Source of the DNA: Aurantibacter_A sp039941195
GTDB taxonomy: Bacteria; Bacteroidota; Bacteroidia; Flavobacteriales; Flavobacteriaceae
Length of the DNA: 64,000 nt
Direction: 5' to 3'
Assembly (NCBI RefSeq): GCF_039941195.1
Contig: NZ_JBDVFA010000035.1
Location: 76,237-140,236 of the forward strand
Shown: in pieces, positions 20,749-29,838 of the stretch
Position numbering within the stretch: position 1 is the first letter of the stretch
How the letters are laid out: the number at the start of each line of letters is the position of its first letter
Made by a program: the position numbers and the translations under genes
The notes under the pieces: model-generated
What the model saw: the letters and a program-made list of their open reading frames with translations, nothing else
Databases searched by the model: none
What the model was told of the DNA's origin: nothing

Positions 20749-21474
20749 TTATAACTCCAATTTAAAAGTGATTGGAATACTATAAGGTACATTCACCGCT
20801 TTACCACGTTGACCTCCAGGTGTCATCTTTGGTAAGGCAACTATAATTCTTCTTGCCTCGTTTTCCAAATTTTGATCTGGACCTCTTGTTTGTATTCTTG
20901 TTATATTTCCTTTGGAATCAATAACAAAATGCACATAAACACGACCCTGAATATTCAAATCCATTGCAACACTAGGATACTTAAACTCCTTTCTAACATG
21001 TTCTTGTATTTTTTCTTGAAAACATTTTCTACGTTCCGCATTACTCGTTAAATGATTGCATCCTGGATAAATTGGCACATTTTCAATAACTGAAAAGGGC
21101 ACGGAAATTTCTTCCTCTACCTCCTCTACTGCTACCTCATCCACTTCTATAACCGCATGCACTTCAGTATCTTGATTTATTTCGGTACTTTCAATGATGG
21201 TTTCTTCAATTTCATCAGAATCCTCTACAATCTCAATTATCTCGGGTGCTGCCGGAGGAGCTGGGGGAGGAGGCATTTTTAAGGTTTCAGTTATTGGCAC
21301 TTCTTCTTTTAATTCATCAACAACATTTAAATGTTCTTCAAATGTGTCAATTTTGTCATAAGTCTTGTACTCTAAAGCTTGCCATGTTGTAAAAAGTACA
21401 AGCGCTAGCCCAATTACAAAAAAAAGGTTACTATCTCGGTTTAAGTCTGCATTAGGATTCTTTTTTAGTTCCAT
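20749..21474 (-). CDS. TonB-family energy transducer
   Basis: 241 residues. One N-terminal membrane helix (about residues 18-33) anchors it in the inner membrane. A Pro/Glu/Val-rich periplasm-spanning linker follows (PPPPAPPAAPEI near 70). The C-terminal TonB domain is at about 130-241, with KYPSVAMDLNIQGRVYVHF and the ending PITFKLEL. It would couple the ExbB/ExbD proton-driven motor to SusC-type receptors; no exbBD lies in the window. The CxxxxxxxxERRxC segment before the domain is usual for flavobacterial TonB proteins. Confidence 0.9.
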   Translation of the reverse strand: MELKKNPNADLNRDSNLFFVIGLALVLFTTWQALEYKTYDKIDTFEEHLNVVDELKEEVPITETLKMPPPPAPPAAPEIIEIVEDSDEIEETIIESTEINQDTEVHAVIEVDEVAVEEVEEEISVPFSVIENVPIYPGCNHLTSNAERRKCFQEKIQEHVRKEFKYPSVAMDLNIQGRVYVHFVIDSKGNITRIQTRGPDQNLENEARRIIVALPKMTPGGQRGKAVNVPYSIPITFKLEL

Positions 21475-21673
21475 GATAATTAAATTTAATCACCTGAAAT
21501 TAAAATAGTTACACCAGAATAAATATGATAATTATCAGTTTAGAGCTAAATCTTCTCATGCTATCCATTTTTTATAGTAAAACTGATTTTTTGCAGTATT
21601 AGCTCCACTAATAACATCGATTGTATAACCTATTATAATACAATGTCTACAGTTTCATGAACTCAGAAATCAT

Positions 21674-21681
21674 TATTTTTG
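21674..21681 (+). promoter_or_regulatory. -7 element TATTTTTG
   Basis: Exact match to the Bacteroidota -7 consensus TAnnTTTG, 31 bases before the ATG of the coiled-coil lipoprotein gene. No clear TTG -33 element was found at the usual spacing. Confidence 0.4.
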
Positions 21682-21712
21682 AAGCACACTAACACATATA
21701 ACTATTCACAAA

Positions 21713-22363
21713 ATGCTAAAAAAGACGTTTGCCATTACACTAATTTCCTTGCTATTTGTTTCCTGTTGGAAGAATAAAAGTCCTGAAGATTTAATACGTT
21801 TAAAGGATAAATTTAAATCATCAGTATCATCTTTTGAAAAAAAGAAAGAAACTGCTAATAAAAATGTAAACAAAGGTTTAGAGACTCTTAATGCACTTAA
21901 AACTGCACTAGAAGACACCAAAAATGAAGATAAAGAATTTGCAAAAGTTTATGGCGATTGGGAAAAGGTTAATAAACGCGTAGAAAACCTTAATAAGGAA
22001 TACGAGGACCTTAAGGAGCATGCATCAAACTTATTTTCAGCAATGGATACACAAACCAACAGCCTTAGTGATGAAAAAAGTAAAAAAACTTTATTAGCGG
22101 CAATTGAAAAAGCACGAACTAAATACAATGGTACACTTACAAATACATCTAAAGCAATTGACAAATTACGCTTATTACATGGTGATGCAGTCGAAGTAGT
22201 TAAAGCTCTTGAGGTTGCAGCTGCCTTAAATTCTTTTGATAATATAAATGATCAGATGAAAAGTATTGAAGGCCGTGTAGATGGCATCATGCAAGAATTA
22301 AATTTTGCAGTTGTAGAAAGTAAAAAATTATACGAAAAGAAAATTACCGAATTAGGAGAGTAA
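21713..22363 (+). CDS. coiled-coil lipoprotein, unknown function
   Basis: 216 residues with a lipoprotein signal (LFVSC, Cys18). The rest is almost entirely charged helix rich in Lys, Glu and Asn, with heptad-like spacing from residue 25 to 150, so a periplasmic coiled coil is likely. No enzymatic motif or family is recognised. It stands alone with its own -7 promoter element and is closed by a terminator shared with the convergent oxidoreductase gene. Confidence 0.75.
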   Translation: MLKKTFAITLISLLFVSCWKNKSPEDLIRLKDKFKSSVSSFEKKKETANKNVNKGLETLNALKTALEDTKNEDKEFAKVYGDWEKVNKRVENLNKEYEDLKEHASNLFSAMDTQTNSLSDEKSKKTLLAAIEKARTKYNGTLTNTSKAIDKLRLLHGDAVEVVKALEVAAALNSFDNINDQMKSIEGRVDGIMQELNFAVVESKKLYEKKITELGE

Positions 22364-22383
22364 AATTTACATTCTACGTTATA

Positions 22384-22418
22384 AAAAAAGGGAAGAGATG
22401 TAAGTTTCTTCCCCTTTT
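22384..22418. terminator. bidirectional terminator
   Basis: A-run, then GGGAAGA facing TCTTCCC with one bulged C, then a T-run. It lies between the convergent lipoprotein and oxidoreductase genes and can serve both strands. Confidence 0.75.
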
Positions 22419-22438
22419 AACTATAAAACACCAATTAT

Positions 22439-23776
22439 TTATACATTTTCTGGCACCTCAAAACCTGGACGGTAATTACGTCTCAACATTTTGTCCGCTT
22501 CCGAATCACCAACAAAAGATTCTGATTTAGGGTTGAAAGTAAGTACACGATCTAAGCGATAAGCAATGTTACCTAAATGTGCTAAACCAGATGAGAGATG
22601 TGCTGTTTCAACAGGACCGTTCAAAATAGAAGAATCCCGTTTTCTAACGGCCTCAATAAAATTAGCAAAATGCCCATCTGTACCGCCATCTCCACGATCC
22701 ATTCCTGTTCCTGAAGGACCTCCATCTTCACCAGATTTACCGGGAGTACGATCTTTACCTAAGTAAGTTTTATACTTATCGTAACCATCTACTACAAGAA
22801 TACCCTTATCCCCGTAGAAAATGTTACCAACAGTAGCACCGTCTTCAGTATTAGTACACCAAGGACGGACTTCAAACTGTATAATTTTTCTTTCTTCTGG
22901 ATAGTTATATACAGAAGTTAACACCTCAGGAACCTCTTTACAATCATCCCATAAGAATTTACCTCCCATAGAAGTAATTTTTGTTGGGAGTCCGACATCC
23001 AAGCCCCACATGCACAAATCTGTTTCATGTATACCCTGATTTCCAACATCACCATTTCCATAATCCCAATGCCAATGCCAATTATAGTGAACTAAATTTT
23101 TTGTAAAAGGACGTTTTTGAGCTGGACCAGTCCATAAGTCATAATCAACACCTTTAGGTACAGGGGAAAATCCTTGATCACCGATATCGCCTCTCCAACG
23201 AAAAACGAGACCACGAGCCATATAAACTCTTCCGATATATCCATCACGCATCAATTCTATTGCCTCATTAACAGCAGGTGAACTTCTAAGTTGCACCCCA
23301 TGCTGAACAATACGATTGTATTTATGTGCGGCCTCGACCATTTTGCGACCTTCCCATATATTATGAGAACCTGGTTTTTCTACGTAAACATCTTTTCCTG
23401 CCTGACATGCCCATATTACAGATAGTGCATGCCAATGATTTGGCGTTGCCACACTAATAACATCAATGTCTTTGTTATCCATGATTTTACGAAGATCCTG
23501 TTCTAAAGACACGTCTTTATTGTAGGTTTCTTTGAATGATTTTTGACGTTCTCTTAGCAAATTCATATCTGGGTCACACAAATGTGTAATCCGAACATTA
23601 TCTTGAGCCATAAAACTTTTAATATGACTTTTACCACGACCATTAACACCCAAAACTGCGGCATTAATCCTGTCATTTGCACCAAAAACACTTGCTGAAA
23701 TAATCGTCGGCGCAGTAATTACTGCAGAACTAGCAACAGCGGTTTTTTTTATAAAAGACCTCCTAGTTGATTTCAT
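22439..23776 (-). CDS. Tat-exported Gfo/Idh/MocA family oxidoreductase
   Basis: 445 residues from the chosen ATG. It begins with a twin-arginine signal (STRRSFIKK followed by a hydrophobic stretch), so it is folded before export to the periplasm. The Rossmann domain follows (NAAVLGVNGRGKSH near residue 42). The family motif is CQAGKDVYVEKP near residue 135, with the Lys expected in catalysis, and a C-terminal beta-sheet domain completes it. The family oxidises or rearranges sugars with NAD(P); the substrate is unknown. An upstream in-frame ATG 24 bases earlier would put eight residues before the Tat motif and is less likely. A palindromic operator candidate lies about 110 bases upstream. Confidence 0.88.
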   Translation of the reverse strand: MKSTRRSFIKKTAVASSAVITAPTIISASVFGANDRINAAVLGVNGRGKSHIKSFMAQDNVRITHLCDPDMNLLRERQKSFKETYNKDVSLEQDLRKIMDNKDIDVISVATPNHWHALSVIWACQAGKDVYVEKPGSHNIWEGRKMVEAAHKYNRIVQHGVQLRSSPAVNEAIELMRDGYIGRVYMARGLVFRWRGDIGDQGFSPVPKGVDYDLWTGPAQKRPFTKNLVHYNWHWHWDYGNGDVGNQGIHETDLCMWGLDVGLPTKITSMGGKFLWDDCKEVPEVLTSVYNYPEERKIIQFEVRPWCTNTEDGATVGNIFYGDKGILVVDGYDKYKTYLGKDRTPGKSGEDGGPSGTGMDRGDGGTDGHFANFIEAVRKRDSSILNGPVETAHLSSGLAHLGNIAYRLDRVLTFNPKSESFVGDSEADKMLRRNYRPGFEVPENV

Positions 23777-23887
23777 TTTTATTGGTTTTAAATTATACAA
23801 AATAGCTACAATCGAAATAAATATTTCAATAAAAAAAGACTCCTCATTTAGATTATAACAGTAGAAAGTTACTACAAAAATTTATTT

Positions 23888-23901
23888 CGTTAACGTTAAC
23901 G
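23888..23901. promoter_or_regulatory. 14-bp perfect palindrome, LacI-type operator candidate
   Basis: CGTTAACGTTAACG is a perfect palindrome with a central CG, the shape of LacI/GalR-family operators. It lies 112 bases upstream of the divergent oxidoreductase start and just before the decayed aquaporin gene. No LacI-family gene is in the window. Confidence 0.45.
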
Positions 23902-24030
23902 GTACTTTTTTTTTGTTAAAAATTAATATACCATACAAGGCATTCTATCTTTCTCCTCAAAATATTACATGACTGACGCTTATATTTTTTTAAAAGAATC
24001 CTAAAATTATCTCACATAAATCAATAACAA

Positions 24031-24405
24031 AGCGATTGTAAAAGTACAATACTAGCAGCAGGATTTCCAGAATTAGAAATTGGAATTGTTGGAGTAACAT
24101 TAGCTTTTCGACTTACCATGGTTATCATCGTCTATGCTATTCGTCACATAACTGGATGCTATATCTAAAGTACTGTGGATGAGTGAAAGATTCAATGCAA
24201 AAGATTTAATACCCTCTATTTTTCATAAGTATTGAGTGGCATAGTCAGAGCTGTGATGCTATATCAAATAGCTACAAACCTTGCGAACTTTGAAGTAGGT
24301 GGTTGAGCAATGGCTCAATTATGGTTATTTTGGGTATCACCTATTGTAGGGGCTATACTGGCTGGCAATAACTACAAATATCTATCACCCGAAATCCAAA
24401 ATTAA
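24031..24405 (+). pseudogene. aqpZ: decayed aquaporin Z gene
   Basis: Three collinear fragments of an AqpZ-type channel remain. From 24052 the frame reads LAAGFPELEIGIVGVTLAF then YAIRHITGC, the half-helix entry normally followed by HxNPAV. From 24176, in another frame, it reads WMSERFNAKDLIP. From about 24235 it reads LSGIVRAVMLY and then, after an internal TGA, AMAQLWLFWVSPIVGAILA and YKYLSPE. Both NPA motifs and about 100 central residues are missing, with in-frame stops at 24166 and 24304, so no channel can be made. The N-terminus before residue ~20 is not recognisable. A good terminator still follows. Confidence 0.85.
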
Positions 24406-24426
24406 TAAACCAAACTTTTTATCAAT

Positions 24427-24455
24427 AAAAAGACCTCATTCGAGGTCTTTTTTTA
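24427..24455 (+). terminator. rho-independent terminator left after the aqpZ pseudogene
   Basis: AAAAAGACCTC, loop ATTC, then GAGGTCTTTTT with further T residues. This is a perfect 11-bp stem with a U-run, directly after the aquaporin remnant. Confidence 0.85.
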
Positions 24456-24533
24456 TGTTTAAAAAATCTTTATAGTAATAATAATAAACTACAAAATAGT
24501 ATATTTAAAAACACATTAATTTAAATTGTAAAT

Positions 24534-24995
24534 ATGAAGAGTCCTTCAGAAAGAATAAAAGATTTAGGTCTAATATTGCCCCCAGCACCACCCCCAGCAG
24601 GACTGTACAAACCAGTTCTTGTGGTTGATAAATTTTTATACATATCAGGTCAAGGGCCTATGAAATCAGATGGCACATTAATGGTTGGAAGAGCTGGTGA
24701 TGATATGGATATTGAACAAGCTAAATTAGGTGCGAGACAAGTTGGACTTACCATGTTAGCTACAATTGAAGCGCATTTTGGGAGTGTTGATAAAATAAAA
24801 CGTATCGTAAAAACTTTAGGCATGGTAAATTCTACTCCAGATTTTGGAGATCAACCTTTAGTAATTAATGGTTTTAGTGAATTAATGTCAGATGTATTTG
24901 GTGCTGATAATGGTGTTGGAGTACGCAGCGCAGTAGGAATGATTCTTCCCGGAGGTATTCCAGTTGAAGTTGAGGCTATGTTTGAATTGAATTAA
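24534..24995 (+). CDS. RidA (YjgF/UK114) family protein
   Basis: 153 residues with the chorismate-mutase-like RidA fold. Seen are the YISGQGP strand near residue 36, Arg131 in VRSAVG, and the closing PVEVEAMFEL with the acidic residue that pairs with the arginine. RidA proteins hydrolyse reactive enamine/imine intermediates from PLP enzymes; this longer, Pro-rich N-terminal form may act on another substrate. It is a monocistronic gene. Confidence 0.85.
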   Translation: MKSPSERIKDLGLILPPAPPPAGLYKPVLVVDKFLYISGQGPMKSDGTLMVGRAGDDMDIEQAKLGARQVGLTMLATIEAHFGSVDKIKRIVKTLGMVNSTPDFGDQPLVINGFSELMSDVFGADNGVGVRSAVGMILPGGIPVEVEAMFELN

Positions 24996-25098
24996 CACCC
25001 TAACTAAAACATAACTTCTAAAGATTTCCATTTAAATTAACATACAACACACAAATAAAAATAACCCTTAATCGTTATTTTAATAAACATCTTGATTT

Positions 25099-25839
25099 AT
25101 GAATAGGCGCCAATTTATAGAGCACTCATTTTTAGCAATGGCTGGAACTACGTTAATTGGCTGTACAGAAGACAAAAAAGCACCATTTAGTAAAAACCAA
25201 ATTATTGGTTGTTTTGGAGACAGCATTACTGCTAGTAAAGATGGTTATGTAAAAATGTTACAAGATTCATTTAACAACTCAAATCCTGAATTAAACCTAG
25301 AGTTTATAAATTATGGACGCTCGAGTGAAACTGTTACAGGACTTACTGAAAAAGTTCATCCAGGACCGAGACCGTTTCTTTTTGATAGATTAGAAAGTGA
25401 ACTTAAAAAAGCACCGCTGGATATTGCTTTCTTTTGTTATGGAATTAATTGTGGTATTTATGGTCCACCATCCGATGAATTATTTAGCACCTATAAAAAG
25501 GGTGTAATACGTTTTTTAGACCGAATGAAAAAAGTAGATATCAGTGTTATTTTACTAACTCCACCACCAATTGCTTTAGATGTAGTTTCAAAAATACAAA
25601 CCAATGCAATTGAAGATTATGGCTATTTAAATCCATATCCAGAATATGAAACCGAAGTGCTTAAGGAGTTTGAGAACATTGTTTTATCTACTAATCATAC
25701 TTCAATAATCAACAAAATAGATATTCATACACCCCTTTTTAATAATCGATTTGAGTGTTACGATTCTGATCCAATACACCCAAATACAAATGGCCATCAA
25801 CTTATTACCAGTACAATCATCGAAAAAATAGGCTTTTAA
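25099..25839 (+). CDS. SGNH/GDSL hydrolase, Tat-type lipoprotein
   Basis: 246 residues. The N-terminus combines a twin-arginine signal (NRRQFIEHS) with a lipobox (LIGC, Cys22), so it is probably exported folded and lipidated. The SGNH catalytic blocks are GDSIT (nucleophile Ser near residue 43), the Gly in NYGRSS, the Asn in YGINCG, and Asp/His in SDPIHP near residue 227. Its function is hydrolysis of an ester, probably of an acylated glycan or lipid; substrate not determinable. The next coding gene starts 62 bases downstream. Confidence 0.85.
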   Translation: MNRRQFIEHSFLAMAGTTLIGCTEDKKAPFSKNQIIGCFGDSITASKDGYVKMLQDSFNNSNPELNLEFINYGRSSETVTGLTEKVHPGPRPFLFDRLESELKKAPLDIAFFCYGINCGIYGPPSDELFSTYKKGVIRFLDRMKKVDISVILLTPPPIALDVVSKIQTNAIEDYGYLNPYPEYETEVLKEFENIVLSTNHTSIINKIDIHTPLFNNRFECYDSDPIHPNTNGHQLITSTIIEKIGF

Positions 25840-25901
25840 CAACGCTTTAAGTTCCCGTGGCAAGGTATTTGTTATCTTTATCGCTGTATAAATCGCTAAA
25901 A

Positions 25902-26573
25902 ATGTCGGTGAAGTATTTATTCTTATTTTCTTTTATACTACTGTCATACAATAGTTTTGCTCAAGGTGGAGACCTACCGATTGACAATCCCATAAAAATA
26001 GAAGCTGCGAACAAGTTAGATGAAAAAGGTACACAGCAAAAAGGAACTTCTTTAAATATTCCTTCTGTAATAGATAAAGAACCCTCTATTAATGAAGATT
26101 TATCGAAAAAGAAAAATCCTGTTAGTATGCTACCTAAAAGAGAGTTGGTACAAGCTGGTGAAGGAATGAAGATTGACCCTAAAATTGGAAATAATTATGA
26201 TAAAGAAGGAGATAACCAATTTTTTGGCAATCAATATTTAGGAGATATCAAAAACAATGGCAAATTTATAGGTATTGTATGCAGAGATCACGAGTACGTT
26301 GATGGGGACCGTGTTAAAATTTCAGTAAATGACAGGGTAGTTGACGCAAACATACTATTAACAGGAGGTTTTAAAGGTGTTAATGTAGACCTTGTAAAAG
26401 GCTTTAATAGAATTGAGTTTGAAGCACTTAATGAAGGTACTTCCAGCCCTAACACTGCGCAAGTAGATGTCTATGATGACGAAGGAAAATTAATTTATTC
26501 GAACAAATGGTTGTTATCAGAAGGCTCAGTGGCGACTTTTATAGTAACCAAAGAGGAGAATTTACTTATATAA
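25902..26573 (+). CDS. secreted protein of unknown function
   Basis: 223 residues from the ATG at 25902, chosen because it gives a clean Sec signal peptide (KYLFLFSFILLSYNSFAQ). An upstream GTG at 25857 would put 15 odd residues before it. The mature chain has a polar, disordered first half with the MLPKRELVQ segment. The C-terminal beta-rich part (about 110-220: DRVKISVNDRVV, NRIEFEALNEG, then VDVYDDEGKLIY) looks like a small Ig-like or C2-like sandwich. No family is recognised with certainty. Its last eight bases overlap the end of the convergent helicase gene. Confidence 0.75.
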   Translation: MSVKYLFLFSFILLSYNSFAQGGDLPIDNPIKIEAANKLDEKGTQQKGTSLNIPSVIDKEPSINEDLSKKKNPVSMLPKRELVQAGEGMKIDPKIGNNYDKEGDNQFFGNQYLGDIKNNGKFIGIVCRDHEYVDGDRVKISVNDRVVDANILLTGGFKGVNVDLVKGFNRIEFEALNEGTSSPNTAQVDVYDDEGKLIYSNKWLLSEGSVATFIVTKEENLLI

Positions 26574-28239
26574 ACGCCAAGGCCAACTTAATATCATCAT
26601 AACTAACTTTTCTATTTAAGGTCTCGAATACATACTTCTGACTTGGTGGTCCATCCTTTTGTTTTGCTACTACACTTGCAACTTTTTTCAACAATTTCTC
26701 ATCTGGGCGATAAAAATCTAAATCTTCATCAGGGTGATCTTCACGTAATCGAATTAAATGACCTGCAATAGTTCCTGTAGAAAGTCCACGTTCAATTGCA
26801 ATATCTTCTAAAGACATATTCTTTTTTAAATAATCTAGAGTTATTAAATATGTTGACTTTTTCTTTTGTTTCTTTTCTTTTACTTTATTAGAATGTTTTT
26901 TAATCTCGTCTGCATCTGTTAAGCCCCCACAATTTTTTATAAATAACTGCGCTTGAGCTTCAAGCGTTTTTATATCGTTTTCCTCATCAACTATTTCAGA
27001 AAGCTCCTGAAATCGTTTATCCGCTTTTAAAGCTAAACCATCGACTTGTAATGCAATTTCATTAAAACCTGAAAGCTGAAGATTATCAATATCTTTTAAT
27101 CGCGATAGTGCAACATAACCTTGTCCGTTCTCAAAGGTTTTCGACAAGTCGATCATGGCTGAGTCTAGTGTCATTCCTTGACATTTATGAACAGTAATAG
27201 CCCAGGCTAACCGCAGAGGAATTTGATCTAAACTTGCCAATACTTTGCCGTGATCGTCATGTACCCCCCAAGTTTCTTGTCGCACTGTAATTCGTTTACC
27301 ATGTATCGTTTTAACTACTGGATATCCATCAGCACTAAACTCAATAATCTTTCCTAAAGTTCCATTTACATACCCTTGTTCTGGGTTGTTGCGAACAAAC
27401 ATTACTTTGGCATCAACTTTTAATTCTAAATGTTCTTGAGCTAAAACTGATTTCTTTAAAGTTTCAACAAGCTTTTGATTGCCTTTAGTTTTAGCTTTAA
27501 ACTTTTTAGCGTTGCTTTTTAATTTATTTAATTCTATTAAATTTAATTGATCTACATCGGCATTATGTGTAAAAAGTTTTGTGGGAACTTCATCTTGATT
27601 TAACAGATTAGATTCTGCATTTTTAAGTAATTCTATGCTTCGATGGGTAATTTCTGCAGAACGAATTTCATTCAAAATTTCATTTAAAACATTATCACCA
27701 TCTTGACGATATTGTTCTGTTAAGTAGCATACATTTAATCTAGCGTCTAGCCAAGCCTTAGACATAAATGCAAACTTGTCTTTACTTCTTTCGTCATTTC
27801 TTCCAATTGGTGGTAACTGAAAAAAGTCACCACAAACAATAATTTGAATACCACCAAAAGCTCGATCATCCTCTTTAAAAAAACAAAGTACTTGATCTAC
27901 CATATCTAGTTGCTTCTTATGCAACATGGAAATTTCATCTATTATCAGAATCATAGATTCCTCCAGATGTTTTTTAAGATATTTCTTAGTACGCATAGTT
28001 ACCAAGTTAGCACGAGACAAACGATCTTTAATACCAAAACCTGCCCATGAATGTATTGTCATGCCATTCATATGCGTCGCTGCTATACCTGTAGATGCCG
28101 TAATTGCCACAGGCACTTTACGTTCTTTTAAATAAGAAATATATTGATTTAGCACATAAGTTTTACCTGTACCGGCAGAACCTGTTAAAAATACATTTTT
28201 ACCAGATTTTAATAATGCTAAGGCCTTTTCTTGTTGCAC
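26566..28239 (-). CDS. Pif1-like helicase with C-terminal HTH domain
   Basis: 557 residues. SF1B helicase motifs: Walker A GSAGTGKTYV near residue 19, motif Ia ASTGIAATH, Walker B ILIIDEISML near residue 95, GDFFQLPPIG, and the C-terminal WAITVHKCQGMTL and VALSRLK that close the ATP site. The last 100 residues hold a helix-turn-helix (MSLEDIAIERGLSTGTIAGH) of the type found at the end of RecQ-like proteins. It should unwind 5'-tailed or structured DNA. The start is GTG; an in-frame TAA nine bases further upstream excludes a longer form with a standard start. Confidence 0.88.
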   Translation of the reverse strand: MQQEKALALLKSGKNVFLTGSAGTGKTYVLNQYISYLKERKVPVAITASTGIAATHMNGMTIHSWAGFGIKDRLSRANLVTMRTKKYLKKHLEESMILIIDEISMLHKKQLDMVDQVLCFFKEDDRAFGGIQIIVCGDFFQLPPIGRNDERSKDKFAFMSKAWLDARLNVCYLTEQYRQDGDNVLNEILNEIRSAEITHRSIELLKNAESNLLNQDEVPTKLFTHNADVDQLNLIELNKLKSNAKKFKAKTKGNQKLVETLKKSVLAQEHLELKVDAKVMFVRNNPEQGYVNGTLGKIIEFSADGYPVVKTIHGKRITVRQETWGVHDDHGKVLASLDQIPLRLAWAITVHKCQGMTLDSAMIDLSKTFENGQGYVALSRLKDIDNLQLSGFNEIALQVDGLALKADKRFQELSEIVDEENDIKTLEAQAQLFIKNCGGLTDADEIKKHSNKVKEKKQKKKSTYLITLDYLKKNMSLEDIAIERGLSTGTIAGHLIRLREDHPDEDLDFYRPDEKLLKKVASVVAKQKDGPPSQKYVFETLNRKVSYDDIKLALAFI

Positions 28240-28329
28240 TTGTAGAATTTATTGTAAGAAATACAATATAGTTTTTTTATATGAAAACAAAGTTCTTAGT
28301 TACCACTTAAGAGATTTTATATATAAAGG

Positions 28330-29691
28330 TCATTTACTTTTTTGCCAAGGTACACTACCGCCAACTTGAATATGTTTCATTAAAATTGAATTCAACTCTC
28401 TGTACTTTTCTGGCTCCTGTTCTATTAAATTATTTTCCTCAAGGGGGTCGGTAGATAAATTGTATAATTCGTAAGGTTTGTAAGGACTATTTTGCAACAA
28501 TTTCCATTCCCCTTTTCGAATAGCATAAATAGGCTGTCCTCCATACCAAGTTCCTCCTTCACGACGCACAAAATAAAAAGATCGCTCTGAGTCACTATTT
28601 AACTTTACACCATTTAATTCATGTAGTAAACTTCTTCCTTCAATATTATCTTTTGGTTCAGTTCCAGCTATTTCTAACAATGTTGGATAAATATCCATAG
28701 TCATCCAATTATTTTTAGAAATGCTTCCTTTTTCAATTTTCTCATGCCAACTAATACATGTGGGCACCTTTAATCCTCCTTCATACATACTCTGTTTACC
28801 ATCACGTAGAGGTCCATTATTTGCTTTACTTGGTAAGTGACCACCATTATCACTTGTAAAAACAATTATGGTATTTTCATATTGCCCACTATCTTTCAAT
28901 GCTTTAATCACTTTTCCTATTCCATGATCCATATGCTCAATAAATGCAACAAGCTTAGCTCTTATAGGATCTATATTTTTTTCCCTTTTCAACACTTTAT
29001 TTAGCCATTCTTGGGGAGGTTGAACAGGAAAATGAGGAGCATTATATGCTAGATACAAAAAAAACGGTTGCTCAGATTTCGCTTGATTAGTAATATAATC
29101 TACAGACCAATTTGTAAAGAGATCCGTAGCATGCCCTTCGGGGTCAATAGTTTCTTCATTCAATCGCATATAATTAATATCATGGCGTCGATGTTTCCAA
29201 TAATCATCCATCATATCACCTAGCCAACCGTGGAAATAATCAAATCCTCTATCGGTAGGAATATTTGGTGATTCCAGCCCCAAATGCCATTTGCCAATTA
29301 TTGCTGTGGTATACCCTACCCTATTTAATTCTGTAGGTAAGAGTGTTGCCTTTGGGTCAAGATACCCCCAATTATCTTCTTTATATGTTCTAATTACACC
29401 AGGCACACCTACTCGATCTTGATACCGGCCCGTGAGAATTGCAGCTCGTGTCGGGGAACAAACTGTAGAATTAGCATAAAAGTTATCGAATCTCATTCCC
29501 GAAGCCGCAATCTTATCAATATTAGGAGTTCGAATATCTTTCGTTCCGTAATAAGATACGTCATGATAACCTTGATCATCTGTTAAAATGTAAAGGATAT
29601 TGGGTTTACTCAAATTTTTAGATTGTTTTTGAGCGTAAGTTTCAACACACCAAACAATGCTAAAAAAGAATAAGAAATATAGATATTTCAT
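28330..29691 (-). CDS. secreted sulfatase (formylglycine type, family S1)
   Basis: 453 residues with a Sec signal (ending near ETYAQ). The metal-binding DD is in LTDDQGYHD near residue 38. The sulfatase signature CSPTRAAILTGR near residue 78 has its Cys ready for conversion to formylglycine by FGE. GKWHLG near 137 and TSDNGG near 280 complete the active site. It removes sulfate esters, in marine Flavobacteriaceae mostly from algal polysaccharides; the exact glycan is not readable. No FGE (sumF-like) gene is in the window. No polysaccharide-utilisation genes are directly adjacent. Confidence 0.92.
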   Translation of the reverse strand: MKYLYFLFFFSIVWCVETYAQKQSKNLSKPNILYILTDDQGYHDVSYYGTKDIRTPNIDKIAASGMRFDNFYANSTVCSPTRAAILTGRYQDRVGVPGVIRTYKEDNWGYLDPKATLLPTELNRVGYTTAIIGKWHLGLESPNIPTDRGFDYFHGWLGDMMDDYWKHRRHDINYMRLNEETIDPEGHATDLFTNWSVDYITNQAKSEQPFFLYLAYNAPHFPVQPPQEWLNKVLKREKNIDPIRAKLVAFIEHMDHGIGKVIKALKDSGQYENTIIVFTSDNGGHLPSKANNGPLRDGKQSMYEGGLKVPTCISWHEKIEKGSISKNNWMTMDIYPTLLEIAGTEPKDNIEGRSLLHELNGVKLNSDSERSFYFVRREGGTWYGGQPIYAIRKGEWKLLQNSPYKPYELYNLSTDPLEENNLIEQEPEKYRELNSILMKHIQVGGSVPWQKSK

Positions 29692-29809
29692 AAGTGAGAA
29701 TAAATAGTTAGTGAATGAAATTCCAGAATGGTGAAAATAATAGAGATTAAAACTAAATACTAATTTTTAACTGTTAAACGCGCGCATTTTTCCATCATCA
29801 ATTTTAGGT

Positions 29810-29817
29810 TAACTTTG
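29810..29817 (+). promoter_or_regulatory. -7 element TAACTTTG
   Basis: Exact TAnnTTTG match ending 21 bases before the ATG at 29839. It overlaps a TTG that could otherwise be taken as an earlier start, so it argues for the ATG. Confidence 0.45.
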
Positions 29818-29838
29818 TCGATTATTGAATTGATGATT

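Noticed and set aside
22566..22766. Plus-strand frame opposite the Gfo/Idh/MocA gene
   Set aside because: Pro/Ser-rich shadow of a well-supported coding region.
24031..24405. Small expressed peptide gene in the aquaporin remnant
   Set aside because: Longest open pieces are fragments of one channel in different frames with stops and no start signals, so a pseudogene explains it better.
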